Notes: generated by a model not told the origin, from the sequence alone. DNA of 64,000 nucleotides from Shewanella polaris (GCF_006385555.1 NZ_CP041036.1:868001-932000), one strand, 5' to 3'. Counted from the stretch's first letter, positions 37,199 to 48,454 are shown. Made by a program: numbers and translations.

Positions 37199-37786
37199 AT
37201 GAGTAACATTAAACTGATTGTCGGGTTGGCAAACCCAGGTGCTGAATACGCACAAACTCGCCATAATGCTGGTGCATGGTACGTGCAAGAATTAGCGCGT
37301 ATTTGCAATGTTCAATTAACACCAGACAGCAAATATTTTGGGGTTACTGCTCGTGCTACTTTGCACGGAAGAGATGTGCGTTTGTTGATCCCAACAACGT
37401 ACATGAACTTAAGCGGAAAGTCGGTTGCAGCGTTAGCCAACTTTTTCCGGATACTGCCCGAAGAAATCTTGGTCGCCCATGATGAGCTCGACATGGAGCC
37501 CGGTGTCGCCAAATTTAAATTAGGTGGCGGTCATGGTGGTCATAACGGTTTAAAAGACATTATTGCCTGTTTAGGTAATGACAAAAACTTTTATCGCTTG
37601 CGCATTGGTATTGGTCATCCTGGTGATAAAAATAAAGTCAGTGGCTATGTACTGGGTAGAGCACCAGCAGTAGAACAAGAACGAATAAGTGCTGCGATTG
37701 ATGAAGCGGTTCGTTCCACCGAGATATTATTTAACCAAGACATGGCGAAAGCTATGCACAGATTACATTCGTTCAAAGCAGAATAA
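37199..37786 (+). CDS. pth: Peptidyl-tRNA hydrolase
   Basis: About 195 residues with the catalytic His in [24 protein letters not shown], the Asn-containing [11 protein letters not shown], and [30 protein letters not shown]. It recycles peptidyl-tRNAs dropped from ribosomes. GTG at 37196 directly precedes ATG at 37199; I take the ATG. It is followed by ychF after 78 bases, a conserved pair. Confidence 0.98.
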   Translation: MSNIKLIVGLANPGAEYAQTRHNAGAWYVQELARICNVQLTPDSKYFGVTARATLHGRDVRLLIPTTYMNLSGKSVAALANFFRILPEEILVAHDELDMEPGVAKFKLGGGHGGHNGLKDIIACLGNDKNFYRLRIGIGHPGDKNKVSGYVLGRAPAVEQERISAAIDEAVRSTEILFNQDMAKAMHRLHSFKAE

Positions 37787-37864
37787 GCCATGCGAATTTT
37801 GTTTTAACACCCTTTTCGACATCATTATCCATTGGGATAATTCTACATATATAAAGGTAAGCAT

Positions 37865-38956
37865 ATGGGTTTTAAATGCGGCATTGTTGGTCTTCCAAAC
37901 GTAGGTAAGTCAACGTTGTTTAATGCGTTAACACAAGCGGGTATTGAAGCGGCAAACTTTCCGTTTTGTACTATTGAGCCAAATACTGGGGTAGTACCTG
38001 TACCAGATGCACGCCTTGACGCGTTAGCGGAAATTGTAAAACCACAACGCATATTACCGACTACAATGGAGTTTGTGGATATTGCTGGTTTAGTGGCTGG
38101 CGCTTCTAAAGGTGAAGGTTTAGGTAATAAGTTTTTAGCTAACATTCGTGAAACCGATGCAATTGGTCACGTTGTACGTTGTTTTGAAGATCCGAACATT
38201 GTTCACGTGGCGAACAAAATCGATCCTGCTGGCGATATTGAAGTGATCAATACCGAATTAGCGCTAGCCGATTTAGATGCATGTGAGCGTGCTATTTTTC
38301 GTCAAGCCAAGCGTGCTAAAGGTGGTGACGGTGATGCGAAATTTGAAGTCGCTGTACTTGAAAAAATGCGTCCACTGTTAAATGAAGGCCAAATGTTACG
38401 TTCGTTGGAATTAACTAAAGAAGAGTTGGCAGCCGTTGCTTACCTTAATTTCTTAACGATTAAACCTACGATGTACATTGCTAACGTTGCTGACGATGGC
38501 TTTGAAAACAACCCTCATTTAGATGTTGTTCGTGCTATTGCAGCAACAGAAAATGCCATAGTTGTGCCTGTGTGTGCTGCTATTGAATCTGAATTAGCAG
38601 AAATGGAAGCCGATGACCGTGCAGAGTTTATGACCGATCTTGGTATAGAAGAATCAGGTTTAGATCGGGTTATTCGTGCCGGTTACGAACTATTGAATCT
38701 GCAAACTTACTTTACTGCGGGTGTAAAAGAAGTGCGTGCATGGACGGTTCCTGTCGGTGCATCTGCTCCGCAAGCTGCGGGTGTTATCCATACCGACTTC
38801 GAGCGTGGTTTTATTCGTGCACAGGTAATGGCGTATCAAGATTTTATTACCTACAAAGGTGAAGCTGGCGCCAAAGATGCTGGTAAATTACGTGTTGAAG
38901 GTAAAACTTATGTCGTTAAAGATGGCGATGTAATGCATTTCTTATTTAACGTATAA
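37865..38956 (+). CDS. ychF: Ribosome-binding ATPase YchF (Obg family)
   Basis: A 363-residue OBG-family P-loop protein with [15 protein letters not shown], the NAANFPF-type switch ([16 protein letters not shown]), [20 protein letters not shown] and a C-terminal TGS domain. Like other YchF proteins it has NxxE-type base recognition and prefers ATP. It binds the ribosome and modulates stress responses. Confidence 0.97.
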   Translation: MGFKCGIVGLPNVGKSTLFNALTQAGIEAANFPFCTIEPNTGVVPVPDARLDALAEIVKPQRILPTTMEFVDIAGLVAGASKGEGLGNKFLANIRETDAIGHVVRCFEDPNIVHVANKIDPAGDIEVINTELALADLDACERAIFRQAKRAKGGDGDAKFEVAVLEKMRPLLNEGQMLRSLELTKEELAAVAYLNFLTIKPTMYIANVADDGFENNPHLDVVRAIAATENAIVVPVCAAIESELAEMEADDRAEFMTDLGIEESGLDRVIRAGYELLNLQTYFTAGVKEVRAWTVPVGASAPQAAGVIHTDFERGFIRAQVMAYQDFITYKGEAGAKDAGKLRVEGKTYVVKDGDVMHFLFNV

Positions 38957-39101
38957 GTGCTATTTACGTTATTTAGAAATTAAAATGGGGCGTAAGGGGA
39001 TTTTTCGTAAGTTAATGGTGTTTATTTTGTCGATTAGGCATTCAGTTTGGTGAAGTTATAGCCGAACAAGCCGAATTGATGAAAATAGCGAAAAAAACCA
39101 G

Positions 39102-39130
39102 TTGACCTCGATAACCTGAATAAGCATAAT
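39102..39130 (+). promoter_or_regulatory. Promoter of the tRNA operon, with GC-rich discriminator
   Basis: A -35 box ttgacc (39102-39107), a 17-base spacer and a -10 box cataat (39125-39130) are followed by the discriminator acgccccg. Strong boxes and a GC-rich discriminator are typical of stable-RNA promoters under stringent (ppGpp/DksA) control. It lies about 38 bases before the first tRNA. Confidence 0.88.
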
Positions 39131-39168
39131 ACGCCCCGTTCCTCGCAAGAGGGATAGCAAGAAATAGT

Positions 39169-39245
39169 GGCAATATAGCTCAGCTGGTTAGAGCACAGCA
39201 CTCATAATGCTGGGGTCGCAGGTTCAAGTCCCGCTATTGCTACCA
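39169..39245 (+). tRNA. tRNA-Met (CAU, elongator), copy 1
   Basis: A 77-base cloverleaf. Acceptor ggcaata pairs with tattgct (G-U at the first pair); the anticodon loop is ctcataa with CAT; the T arm ggttcaagtcc and the encoded CCA end are present. The absence of the initiator-type C1-A72 mismatch, and similarity to E. coli metT, favour elongator Met over the initiator. First gene of the seven-tRNA array. Confidence 0.95.
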
Positions 39246-39290
39246 TCTATTTCTTACCCATCTGCTCAAGATGTAAAACTAGAGTGTTGT

Positions 39291-39375
<85 letters not shown>

Positions 39376-39420
39376 TTTATTCGAGATGTTTGCTTCGGCG
39401 AATGTTTCAAAAAGCTTTAT

Positions 39421-39495
39421 TGGGATATCGCCAAGCGGTAAGGCACTGGGTTTTGATCTCAGCATTCCAAGGTTCGAATCCTTGTATCCCAGCCA
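39421..39495 (+). tRNA. tRNA-Gln (UUG), copy 1
   Basis: A 75-base tRNA. Acceptor tgggata/tatccca has the U1-A72 pair typical of tRNA-Gln; the anticodon loop ttttgat gives TTG; CCA is encoded. Identical over its length to copy 2. Confidence 0.96.
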
Positions 39496-39518
39496 TTTTA
39501 AACGTTAGACAAGATTAT

Positions 39519-39593
39519 TGGGATATCGCCAAGCGGTAAGGCACTGGGTTTTGATCTCAGCATTCCAAGGTTCGAATCCTTGTATCCCAGCCA
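39519..39593 (+). tRNA. tRNA-Gln (UUG), copy 2
   Basis: Exact duplicate of copy 1 (75 bases) after a 23-base spacer. Same anticodon TTG and encoded CCA. Confidence 0.96.
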
Positions 39594-39598
39594 TCTTT

Positions 39599-39675
39599 GG
39601 CAATATAGCTCAGCTGGTTAGAGCACAGCACTCATAATGCTGGGGTCGCAGGTTCAAGTCCCGCTATTGCTACCA
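39599..39675 (+). tRNA. tRNA-Met (CAU, elongator), copy 2
   Basis: Identical in all 77 bases to copy 1. Only 5 bases separate it from the preceding tRNA-Gln, so the array is one precursor transcript. Confidence 0.95.
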
Positions 39676-39769
39676 TATTTATTAGGTAGAGTGAGAGTTG
39701 CTTACACTAGCTAATAAAGCCAAAGTTTACTCTGAAATAAAAAGAGTATACTGTAAGTTAAAATTTGAT

Positions 39770-39854
<85 letters not shown>

Positions 39855-39907
39855 TCAAATTTTAACCATGTGAATGGTTTATCTGCTTTACAATAAATAG
39901 TTACAAT

Positions 39908-39982
39908 TGGGGTATCGCCAAGCGGTAAGGCACTGGGTTTTGATCTCAGCATCCCCAGGTTCGAATCCTGGTACCCCAGCCA
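39908..39982 (+). tRNA. tRNA-Gln (UUG), copy 3
   Basis: A 75-base tRNA with anticodon TTG. It differs from copies 1 and 2 in the acceptor stem (tggggta/tacccca) and T arm (ccccaggttcgaatcctgg). The changes keep the base pairs. Last tRNA of the array. Confidence 0.96.
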
Positions 39983-39987
39983 TATTT

Positions 39988-40017
39988 AAAAAGCCCGTCT
40001 ATTAAGACGGGCTTTTT
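39988..40017 (+). terminator. Rho-independent terminator of the tRNA operon
   Basis: The stem aaaaagcccgtc / gacgggcttttt with a 6-base loop and a T run directly follows the last tRNA. Confidence 0.95.
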
Positions 40018-40046
40018 GCTGTGTATTTTTTATGTTTAAGTCTTTT

Positions 40047-40410
40047 ATACCAATCTCATTAAATATCTGGTCAGTTCAGAGTCTCTCAGGTTTTTCAATT
40101 CAAGGCACATGGATGTAGAAATGGTTGTTCCCTTTTAAATCGATGTAACACAGAAGTGGAATACCTGAGAGACTCCATTCTGGCGGGTTTCAAAGTCCTT
40201 TATGCTTCGTTAGATGCTTTCAAAATACGACTGCATGGTCTATTTTTTCCATAAAAAATAACACATTCCCACCCTCCATGGCGGTCAGATGCTGGAGGTA
40301 GAGTAACGCAGGAGCTTGTTACCGAGAATCACTATTCGCTTCAATCATCTGCCTTGCCTACAGCACTTTGAACTCCCGCTGAAAGATCACATATTTAATA
40401 GGATTGGTAT
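40047..40410. repeat. 364-bp MITE-like element, copy 2, inverted relative to copy 1
   Basis: Its ends are ataccaatctcattaaatat and the reverse complement of ataccaatcctattaaatat, the same terminal inverted repeats as copy 1 but swapped, so the copies are in opposite orientation. The interior matches copy 1 closely except for a 98-bp extra block at about 40228-40325, which contains tattttttccat-aaaaaata symmetry. The element lies directly after the tRNA terminator. No coding capacity is apparent. Confidence 0.85.
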
Positions 40411-40586
40411 TATAATGAGGGTTAGTTCAAAACAAGAACAAACTTTACTGTTATCCCCATTATTGTTGTGCAAGCTGATTATCAATAGTATTTCTCTATT
40501 AACATGATTGATTCTATCCGTTATCTATTTTACTGGCTGTTGTTTAAACTTACCTTATTCAGTAAATATAGTGACAAAGGCTCACC

Positions 40587-41621
40587 ATGAAAACTTCAGC
40601 ATCGACATCACCAAGAAATCCTAATGAAGCATCTAGCCCTAAAATGGCGCTTATTGCAGAGGGTGGTGGTCAGCGGGGAATATTCACTGCTGGTGTGCTA
40701 GATGCGTGGTTAGAGAATAATTTTGATCCCTTTGATTTATTTATAGGCACGTCTGCTGGTTCTCAAAATTTGACTAGTTTTTTGTCTCGTCAAAAAGGCT
40801 ATGCCAAACGGCTAATTCGCGGGCTGTCACGTCATAAGCGTTTTTACCAGTTAGGCCGAGGCTTAATCGGGGGGGATGTCGTCGATTTAGATTGGTATTT
40901 TGATAAAACGACTCAAGGTTATTTTACTTTAGACTTTACTACTGCCATGAAATCATTAGGTGAACGTGAGTTACTGATAACCGCAACTAACTCTCGCGAT
41001 CGTCAAGGTTACTTTTTACGTCCAAATGGTGATAGTCATCAATGGAACGAATTACTCAAAGCATCAAGTGCATTACCTTTCTTATATAAACAAGGTGTTA
41101 AACTTACACCCTGGTTAACAACTGATGCTGCTAATCAAGCCCATGACAGTAACGATTCCCCTTTGGAAGATTTCTACCTAGACGGTGGTTTAGCCGCACC
41201 ATTACCTGTGCGTGAAGCGTATCGTCGTGGCGCTAAAAAAATTGTGGTTATTCGCACTGTTAATGCGGACTTTCAGGCGCAATCAGCTTGGGTACATAAG
41301 CTAACATCATGGATTTGTGTGTCAGGATACTGCCCAAAAACTATCGATTACTTAGTTCAGCATGAACAAGCTTATGAGCAAGAGCTCGCTTTTTTGGCTA
41401 ATCCTCCTGAAGATGTCGAAATCATTCAAATTTTTGCTGGTAACAATCTTGAAAGCAAACTATTAGGCAGTTCTGATGTGGATTTACGTCATGACTATCG
41501 TACGGGTATTGCTGCTGGAAATACTTTTTTGCAGACCCAGCAAGCATTTTATGCAACTGATACATTACATAAGATAGATAAGGAGCCATCATTTGCTGTT
41601 AGCCACGCATTGAGCGCTTAA
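40587..41621 (+). CDS. Patatin-like phospholipase
   Basis: A 344-residue patatin-family hydrolase. It has the oxyanion motif EGGGQRGIFTAGVLDAW, the nucleophile GTSAG (FIGTSAGSQNL) and the catalytic Asp in YLDGGLAAPLPV. It probably cleaves phospholipid acyl esters in the cytoplasm; no signal peptide is visible. It is preceded by a ribosome-binding site aaagg. The nearest E. coli relative is YjjU; the substrate is unknown. Confidence 0.9.
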   Translation: MKTSASTSPRNPNEASSPKMALIAEGGGQRGIFTAGVLDAWLENNFDPFDLFIGTSAGSQNLTSFLSRQKGYAKRLIRGLSRHKRFYQLGRGLIGGDVVDLDWYFDKTTQGYFTLDFTTAMKSLGERELLITATNSRDRQGYFLRPNGDSHQWNELLKASSALPFLYKQGVKLTPWLTTDAANQAHDSNDSPLEDFYLDGGLAAPLPVREAYRRGAKKIVVIRTVNADFQAQSAWVHKLTSWICVSGYCPKTIDYLVQHEQAYEQELAFLANPPEDVEIIQIFAGNNLESKLLGSSDVDLRHDYRTGIAAGNTFLQTQQAFYATDTLHKIDKEPSFAVSHALSA

Positions 41622-41814
41622 TAGAGTTTTATTGGTTTTAAGGGGCGATATGAGACTTGCTACGGATTAAAACTACTATCCTTAATATTTACATACCATT
41701 ATCAATATCCCTAGAAGGTACCGCTTGAACTGTGCAATATGATTAGGTTGCTGATGGACTGGTAATGAGTTTGTCGTCATCGCCACGCCATTGCTAAGTT
41801 TTGGCATAGCAAAC

Positions 41815-41844
41815 AAAAAACGCACTCATATGAGTGCGCTTTGT
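41815..41844. terminator. Terminator between the patatin gene and prs
   Basis: The perfect palindrome cgcactcatatgagtgcg (41821-41838) is flanked by an A run and a T-rich tail. It serves prs (minus strand) and possibly the convergent patatin gene. Confidence 0.8.
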
Positions 41845-41866
41845 TATTTCATTCACTGAATAATAA

Positions 41867-42814
41867 TTAGTGACGGAACATCGCAGAGATTGACTCTTCG
41901 TTACTTACACGACGGATTGCTTCTGCTAATACTGCTGACATAGTCAGTTGGGTAACCTTAGTCACTTTCAGCATTTCAGCGCTCAAGGGTACTGTGTCAG
42001 TTACGATAACTTCATCAATGACAGAGTTAGCAATATTTTCAGCAGCATTACCTGAAAATACCGGGTGAGTAGCATAAGCAAACACGCGATTAGCGCCATG
42101 TTCTTTTAATGCTTCAGCTGCTTTACATAAGGTGCCACCAGTGTCGATCATGTCATCGACAATAATACAATCGCGGCCTTGAACATCACCGATGATATGC
42201 ATCACCTGAGCAACGTTTGCCATTGGACGACGCTTATCGATAATAGCAAGATCGGTATCATCTAATAGCTTGGCTACTGCGCGAGCGCGAACTACACCGC
42301 CAATATCAGGAGACACAACAACAGGGTTATCTAATTTTCTGGCGAGCATGTCTTCAAGTAACACTGGGCTACCGAATACGTTATCAACAGGAACATCAAA
42401 GAAACCTTGAATTTGCTCAGCGTGTAGGTCACAAGTCAATACGCGGTCAACACCCACGCTAGACAAGAAATCTGCAACTACTTTCGCTGTAATAGGTACA
42501 CGTGCACTACGTACACGGCGGTCTTGACGAGCATAACCAAAGTACGGAATAACGGCAGTAATACGACCCGCTGATGCACGGCGTAACGCGTCAACCATTA
42601 CAATAAGCTCCATGAGATTATCGTTAGTTGGTGCGCAAGTAGATTGGATGATAAATACATCCGCACCACGTACATTCTCGTTTATTTGAACACTGATTTC
42701 ACCGTCGCTGAAACGGCCTACAACTGCATCGCCAAGTTTGCAAAATAAACGGTCGGCAATCTTAGCGGCTAGATTTGGGGTAGCGTTACCAGCAAAGAGC
42801 TTGATGTCGGGCAC
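41867..42814 (-). CDS. prs: Ribose-phosphate pyrophosphokinase
   Basis: A 315-residue PRPP synthase with [13 protein letters not shown], the [17 protein letters not shown] signature and the PRPP loop [13 protein letters not shown]. It makes PRPP from ribose 5-phosphate and ATP for nucleotide, NAD, His and Trp synthesis. It follows ispE on the minus strand, as in E. coli. Confidence 0.99.
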   Translation of the reverse strand: MPDIKLFAGNATPNLAAKIADRLFCKLGDAVVGRFSDGEISVQINENVRGADVFIIQSTCAPTNDNLMELIVMVDALRRASAGRITAVIPYFGYARQDRRVRSARVPITAKVVADFLSSVGVDRVLTCDLHAEQIQGFFDVPVDNVFGSPVLLEDMLARKLDNPVVVSPDIGGVVRARAVAKLLDDTDLAIIDKRRPMANVAQVMHIIGDVQGRDCIIVDDMIDTGGTLCKAAEALKEHGANRVFAYATHPVFSGNAAENIANSVIDEVIVTDTVPLSAEMLKVTKVTQLTMSAVLAEAIRRVSNEESISAMFRH

Positions 42815-42904
42815 TTTATGAACCTCAGGTGTTTGCTTTACGATTAAAGGCTAGATCAATTTTATGTGTTGTCACTCAAAACTGACCCAGAAGAAATTAT
42901 GTTG

Positions 42905-43795
42905 TTAGAGTTGCTCAAGTCGTATTTGTAATGGCGACTTGTTCATCCCTTTTGCGACAAAACCTTGCATATCAGCTGGTAGTTCGGCTAAAGCATCAAG
43001 GGCTTGTTGCGAATGTGTAAATTCCCCGAACACGCATGCACCTGTTCCGGTCATTCTCGACGGCGCATATTCTACCAGCCAGCTTAAGGCATTGGCAACT
43101 TGAGGGTGCCTAGTTGTGACCAATTTCTGACAATCATTTGTCCACTGCTGTCCCATTAAGCTGACAATTTCAAGTTTTGGGGTGTCGCGAGGTAAGCTTG
43201 GATCTTGAAATATGTCTTGTGTTGACACATGCACATCTGGAACAACAACTAAGTACCATAGCTCGGCAGGTTCGACGCTAATCAATCGCTCGCCAACGCC
43301 TTCTGCAAAAGCTGAAAAACCATTAATAAAAACAGGGACATCAGCACCAAGAACAAGGCCTATTTCGGCTAGTTTTTGTGGCGAAACGTTAGTTTTCCAT
43401 AGTGCATTTAGTGCCACTAATGTGGTTGCTGCATCAGACGAACCACCACCTAAACCGCCACCCATAGGCAATAATTTGTCTAACCAAATATGCGCACCAC
43501 CATTATATTGGGTGTGTTTTTTGAGTGACTTTGCGGCTTTAAGAATTAAGTTATCGCTGTCAGCAACAGAATCTGAAATGGTAGAGTGGAGAATGAGCTC
43601 TGGCGAGTCGGTGATTTGAAAATCAAGGTAATCACAATGATCAATAAATTGAAATAGTGTTTGTAATTCATGATAACCATCGGCGCGCTGACCCGTAACA
43701 TGTAAAAATAAATTCAGTTTTGCTGGCGCAGGCCAATGTTTGGATATATCTGAGTTAGCTGAGTTATAGAAGTTATGTGAGTTAGTTGAGGTCAT
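42905..43795 (-). CDS. ispE: 4-diphosphocytidyl-2-C-methyl-D-erythritol kinase
   Basis: A 296-residue GHMP kinase with [28 protein letters not shown] and the ATP loop [18 protein letters not shown]. Fourth step of the non-mevalonate isoprenoid pathway, which ultimately supplies ubiquinone and undecaprenyl carriers. The N-terminus has about 20 extra residues before the conserved start region. It is preceded by lolB in transcription order. Confidence 0.97.
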   Translation of the reverse strand: MTSTNSHNFYNSANSDISKHWPAPAKLNLFLHVTGQRADGYHELQTLFQFIDHCDYLDFQITDSPELILHSTISDSVADSDNLILKAAKSLKKHTQYNGGAHIWLDKLLPMGGGLGGGSSDAATTLVALNALWKTNVSPQKLAEIGLVLGADVPVFINGFSAFAEGVGERLISVEPAELWYLVVVPDVHVSTQDIFQDPSLPRDTPKLEIVSLMGQQWTNDCQKLVTTRHPQVANALSWLVEYAPSRMTGTGACVFGEFTHSQQALDALAELPADMQGFVAKGMNKSPLQIRLEQL

Positions 43796-43841
43796 GTTCG
43801 TTTAACTACCTTATTGATTCGCCAGCACTTAATATTTTACG

Positions 43842-44453
43842 CTATTTTGTTTTGGCTGCGACGGCTGTCCATTGATTAGTTTGAATTTTTATTTGCACAT
43901 CTTCGCGTTCAATTTTCAATAATTTAGGCACAATAGCACCGTTTTGTTGTTGCCAACTGAGAAAGCTGACCAACCAATTTGCTTCGGGGTCATGGCTAAT
44001 TAATTGTTTAATGGTGCCGTCAGGATTATAGCTGATGATGTTATCATTACTGCCGACTTGGCCCGTGATCCATAATGGCAGGCTTTCTAAGGGGATTGAC
44101 CATCGACTGATGCCTGTCAGTAAATCCTGAGCGTTACTGTCTCGATATGTTTTGCCGTCAACATCAAGTGTTGCCATGCCTTGATCTGTCTTAAGAGTTA
44201 ATACCGTTGTGCCTAATACGGTTGTTAAGCGTAAATCATTGGCCGCTGGTTGATGTAACCAATACAAATTAGTGCTGAATTTGTCCTGAGATGTCTTAAC
44301 AGCAATTTTACCTTGAAGCTCCCATGCTTTAGCTTGATTCGCATTCGTGACATTGATAGGCGTAAAATCTTCAGATGGGGTTACACTACAACCTGCTAAT
44401 AAAAGCGCCACGGAAATAAAGGTGATATAAAATAAAGATGTAGATAAGCGCAA
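43842..44453 (-). CDS. lolB: Outer-membrane lipoprotein insertion factor LolB
   Basis: A 203-residue lipoprotein with lipobox LLAGC and the LolB fold (AWELQGKIAVKTSQDKFSTNLYWLHQ, LTGISRWSIPLESLPLWITGQ). It accepts lipoproteins from LolA and inserts them in the outer membrane. Divergent from hemA with a 238-bp shared upstream region; the lolB-ispE-prs order is conserved. Confidence 0.96.
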   Translation of the reverse strand: MRLSTSLFYITFISVALLLAGCSVTPSEDFTPINVTNANQAKAWELQGKIAVKTSQDKFSTNLYWLHQPAANDLRLTTVLGTTVLTLKTDQGMATLDVDGKTYRDSNAQDLLTGISRWSIPLESLPLWITGQVGSNDNIISYNPDGTIKQLISHDPEANWLVSFLSWQQQNGAIVPKLLKIEREDVQIKIQTNQWTAVAAKTK

Positions 44454-44691
44454 TGGATTTGCCTAGCAGTTGCTTAAGATGTTCTTATGATACTGGGGTT
44501 AAGGCGTTATGTAAAAATGCTTTTGCCAAAATTAATGCGACATTAATGTTATGGTTTATATAATACTTATCTGAACAATCCATAAATATTTAAACATTTA
44601 TTCGGTTTTGTTAAGCCAATTGTGTTTTTCGTTGGTTCAATTCAGTAGAATAGCCTAATTAACGTCACCGAAAAGAACTTGATATTATCAA

Positions 44692-45942
44692 ATGAGCCTA
44701 GTAATAATCGGGATAAACCATAAAACCGCCACGGTAGATTTGCGTGAAAAAGTCGCTTTCTCTCCAGACCGCATTCATGACGCCATGAAAAGCTTGGCTA
44801 GTCGCACCCGAACGGGTGAGGCCGTTATTGTGTCTACCTGTAACCGTACTGAGCTATATTGCAATAATGCCGAGAAAGAAGACATTATTGAATGGTTGCA
44901 GGATTATCATGACCTAGAACGCAGCGATTTAATGCCGTGTATTTATGCTTATGAAGAACAAGTTGCCGTCCAGCATTTAATGCGAGTCGCATCGGGTTTA
45001 GATTCACTGGTATTGGGTGAGCCGCAAATTTTAGGGCAAGTCAAACAAGCCTTTGTCAAAGCTAAAGAAGCGGGCACTATCGCATTAACGATTGATCGCT
45101 TATTTCAAAATACCTTCTCAGTGGCTAAAAAAGTCCGCACAGAAACTGAAATCGGTGCCGCCGCCGTTTCTGTCGCCTTTGCCGCTGTTAGTATGGCGAA
45201 ACACATTTTCTCATCATTAAGTACAACTAAGGTGCTACTTATTGGTGCCGGAGAAACCATTGAGTTAGTCGCCAAGCATCTTAAAGACAATGGCGTTGCT
45301 TCTATGGTGGTGGCCAATCGCACTATCGAACGTGCTCAAGCCATGTGTGCAGAGTTTAATGCGACAGCGATAACCTTGGAGCAAATACCAGACTTTCTCG
45401 CTAAAGCCGATATCGTGATATCCTCTACCGCCAGCCCGTTACCTATTTTGGGTAAAGGTATGGTCGAAAAAGCGCTAAAACAGCGCCGTCATCAACCTAT
45501 GTTATTGGTGGATATTGCCGTTCCTAGAGATATTGAAGCAGAAGTCGGTGAGTTAGACGACGCATTCCTTTATACTGTAGACGATCTGCATAGCATAATT
45601 GAACAGAACATGGCTTCACGTAAAGAAGCCGCCGAGCAAGCAGAAATAATTACTGAAGAGCAATCTCACCTATTTATGGAGTGGATTCGTTCTTTAGAGT
45701 CAGTCGACAGTATTCGCGAATATCGTAGCCAGAGCTTGGCGATTAAAGATGAATTAGTTGAGCGTGCCTTGAGCAAATTGTCTCATGGCAGTAATAGTGA
45801 GCAAGTGATACTTGAGTTAGCCAATAGGTTAACCAATCGTTTGATACACTCACCGACACAAGCGCTTACTTCAGCAAGCCGTCAAGGCGATTTGAATACG
45901 TTAGGCCAATTAAGATCTGCGCTTGGTTTAGATAAAAACTAA
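44692..45942 (+). CDS. hemA: Glutamyl-tRNA reductase
   Basis: A 416-residue enzyme that starts tetrapyrrole synthesis by reducing glutamyl-tRNA. It has the catalytic Cys in [25 protein letters not shown], the NADPH domain [17 protein letters not shown] and a C-terminal dimerisation helix. It is followed by prfA after 14 bases. The N-terminal region contains the usual haem-feedback sites. Confidence 0.98.
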   Translation: MSLVIIGINHKTATVDLREKVAFSPDRIHDAMKSLASRTRTGEAVIVSTCNRTELYCNNAEKEDIIEWLQDYHDLERSDLMPCIYAYEEQVAVQHLMRVASGLDSLVLGEPQILGQVKQAFVKAKEAGTIALTIDRLFQNTFSVAKKVRTETEIGAAAVSVAFAAVSMAKHIFSSLSTTKVLLIGAGETIELVAKHLKDNGVASMVVANRTIERAQAMCAEFNATAITLEQIPDFLAKADIVISSTASPLPILGKGMVEKALKQRRHQPMLLVDIAVPRDIEAEVGELDDAFLYTVDDLHSIIEQNMASRKEAAEQAEIITEEQSHLFMEWIRSLESVDSIREYRSQSLAIKDELVERALSKLSHGSNSEQVILELANRLTNRLIHSPTQALTSASRQGDLNTLGQLRSALGLDKN

Positions 45943-45956
45943 GGTTAGCGAGCTAA

Positions 45957-47045
45957 ATGAAAGAATCCGTTATCCGCAAGCTTGAAGGCTTGCTCGAGCG
46001 AAATGAAGAAGTATTAGCATTACTGAGTGATGCGACCGTGATTGCGGATCAAGACCGTTTTCGTGGATTATCAAAAGAATATTCTCAACTTGAAGATGTT
46101 GTAAGTAGTTTTAAGGCGTTTCAACAAGCTCAAAAAGATTTTGATTACGCCAAAGAGATGCTTGAAGAAGAAGACGATGCTGAAATGCGCGAAATGGCGC
46201 AAGATGAGTATAAACAATCAAAGCAAGTATTAGAAAAACTTGAAGATGAATTACAAGTTTTACTCTTACCCACTGATCCTAATGATGACACCAACGCGTT
46301 TCTTGAAATTCGTGCCGGTGCTGGTGGTGATGAAGCGGCTATTTTTGCTGGCGATTTATACCGTATGTATTCACGTTACTGTGAAGCCAATCGCTGGCAA
46401 ATGGAAGTCATGAACGTTAACGAAGGCGAGCATGGCGGCTTTAAAGAAATTATTGTTAAAGTCAGTGGTGACGGTGCCTACGGTAAGTTAAAGTTTGAGT
46501 CTGGCGGACATCGCGTACAACGCGTGCCCGAAACCGAATCTCAAGGCCGTGTGCATACTTCTGCTTGTACCGTAGTGGTATTGCATGAAGTACCTGAAGC
46601 TGAAGCGATTTCAATTAATGCTGCAGATTTAAAAGTGGATACTTTCCGCGCGTCAGGTGCTGGTGGTCAGCATGTTAACAAAACCGATTCTGCTATTCGT
46701 ATTACGCATATCCCATCGGGTATTATTGTTGAGTGCCAAGATCAACGTTCACAGCATAAAAATCGTGCCCAAGCTATGAGTGTATTGGCTGCGCGTATTC
46801 AAGCTGTTGAAGATGAAAAAAGACGTAGTGCTGAAGAAACAACGCGTCGTAGCTTAGTGGCCAGTGGTGATCGTTCAGAACGCATTAGAACGTATAATTA
46901 CCCACAAGGGCGAGTAAGTGATCATCGCATTAACTTAACGCTTTATCGCTTGAATGAAGTCATGGAAGGCGACTTAGATGCCTTACTTGATCCTATCATG
47001 CAAGAACATCAAGCAGATATGCTTGCAGCGTTAGCTGACGATTAA
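45957..47045 (+). CDS. prfA: Peptide chain release factor 1
   Basis: A 362-residue RF1 with [22 protein letters not shown] (GGQ; its Gln is methylated by PrmC encoded next), and the stop-codon recognition region containing the RF1-type PxT-like segment (around [18 protein letters not shown]). It decodes UAA and UAG. It is part of hemA-prfA-prmC. Confidence 0.98.
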   Translation: MKESVIRKLEGLLERNEEVLALLSDATVIADQDRFRGLSKEYSQLEDVVSSFKAFQQAQKDFDYAKEMLEEEDDAEMREMAQDEYKQSKQVLEKLEDELQVLLLPTDPNDDTNAFLEIRAGAGGDEAAIFAGDLYRMYSRYCEANRWQMEVMNVNEGEHGGFKEIIVKVSGDGAYGKLKFESGGHRVQRVPETESQGRVHTSACTVVVLHEVPEAEAISINAADLKVDTFRASGAGGQHVNKTDSAIRITHIPSGIIVECQDQRSQHKNRAQAMSVLAARIQAVEDEKRRSAEETTRRSLVASGDRSERIRTYNYPQGRVSDHRINLTLYRLNEVMEGDLDALLDPIMQEHQADMLAALADD

Positions 47046-47054
47046 GGAGTGCTC

Positions 47055-47912
47055 TTGCCTCAATCTTCGTATTCAACAATTGCTGAAGCCCTTCAATGGG
47101 CTTATTCACAATTAGCGGCAACCTCTGACTCAGCACATATAGATGCAGAGGCATTGCTATTACATTGCCTGAATAAAAATCGCAGTTTTTTATATACTTG
47201 GCCTGAGCGACAACTTACTAGTGAGCAATTTAAGGCCTATAGCCAGATGATTGCTAAACGTCAGAATGGTACTCCGGTTGCACATATTTTGGGTGAACGC
47301 GAGTTTTGGTCATTACCTTTTATTGTTAATGAATCAACCCTTATTCCAAGACCTGATACCGAGATTTTAGTTGAGACGGCACTGAACTTATCTGTGCGTC
47401 ACAATGCAAGAGTATTGGATTTAGGCACAGGAACTGGGGCCATTGCATTGGCTTTAGCATCGGAGCGACCTAAATGGCGTATCACTGCTATTGATAATGT
47501 TATTGGCGCTGTTGAACTCGCCAAAGCTAATCGTGAAAATTTATACTTAACCCAAGTTGAAATTATTCAGTCCGATTGGTTTTCAGCTGTTGAGCATCGC
47601 GACTTTGACTTAATTGTGTCTAATCCTCCTTACATTGATGAAGCCGATGAGCATCTTCACTTAGGCGATGTGCGCTTTGAACCGCAAAGTGCATTGACCG
47701 CAAGCAATGAAGGTTATGCTGATCTGTATTATATTGCCGAACAAGCGCGAGAACGTTTACTTCCTGGTGGCTATTTACTGCTTGAACATGGTTACGAACA
47801 AGCCATAAAAGTACGTGAAAAACTCATTGAGCTCGGCTATCAAAATGTCGCTACGGTACGCGATTTTGGTAGTAACGATCGCTGTACCTTGGGTGAATGG
47901 ATAAATGAATAA
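47055..47912 (+). CDS. prmC: Peptide chain release factor N5-glutamine methyltransferase
   Basis: About 285 residues. SAM motif VLDLGTGTGAIALALASERP and the catalytic NPPY motif in LIVSNPPYIDEAD. It methylates the GGQ glutamine of RF1 and RF2. The frame opens at GTG 47049, but TTG at 47055 sits 5 bases after aggag and is the more likely start. Confidence 0.96.
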   Translation: MPQSSYSTIAEALQWAYSQLAATSDSAHIDAEALLLHCLNKNRSFLYTWPERQLTSEQFKAYSQMIAKRQNGTPVAHILGEREFWSLPFIVNESTLIPRPDTEILVETALNLSVRHNARVLDLGTGTGAIALALASERPKWRITAIDNVIGAVELAKANRENLYLTQVEIIQSDWFSAVEHRDFDLIVSNPPYIDEADEHLHLGDVRFEPQSALTASNEGYADLYYIAEQARERLLPGGYLLLEHGYEQAIKVREKLIELGYQNVATVRDFGSNDRCTLGEWINE

Positions 47913-48049
47913 TCCTGCAATCACCAGACACATTAACCCTTCTAAATAAATAGTAACTAATTAGCAATAATCACGATATTGGTATACGGCTGGTTGATAG
48001 AGTAAACTAGCCGCCTTTTATTTTACCTTTTTTAAATGAGACTTAATTA

Positions 48050-48445
48050 ATGGAAACATTTTACAGTTTATATCCTGCGGTAAAACATACTCATATGACG
48101 TTAGTTTTATTGAGTGTGATATTTTTTATCACCCGTTTTGTTTTGCATTTGCGTCAGTCTCCGGTTATGGAAAAAAAGTTTCTTAAAGTGGCGCCGCATG
48201 TTGTGGATACTTTTTTATTACTGTCAGGATTTACCCTTTGTTTTATGATCCAGCAGTTTCCTTTTGTGGACCCATGGTTGACCGAAAAAATCATCTGTGT
48301 GGTGGCATATATTGCTTTAGGCATTATGGCGCTTAAATCTAACCGTAATAAATTGTTTAAGTTTTTTGCTTTTATCGGCGCAATTGGTTGGGTAGTGTTA
48401 GCGGCCAAACTGGCTTATTTTAAACAAGTCGTATTGATGGGTTAA
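48050..48445 (+). CDS. sirB2: SirB2 family membrane protein
   Basis: A 131-residue protein with four membrane helices (YPAVKHTHMTLVLLSVIFFITRFVLH, LKVAPHVVDTFLLLSGFTLCFM, and two more), matching the SirB2 family. Its name comes from Salmonella invasion-gene work, but its biochemical role is unknown. Its place between prmC and sirB1 is conserved. Confidence 0.92.
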   Translation: METFYSLYPAVKHTHMTLVLLSVIFFITRFVLHLRQSPVMEKKFLKVAPHVVDTFLLLSGFTLCFMIQQFPFVDPWLTEKIICVVAYIALGIMALKSNRNKLFKFFAFIGAIGWVVLAAKLAYFKQVVLMG

Positions 48446-48454
48446 TTGGTTTTA

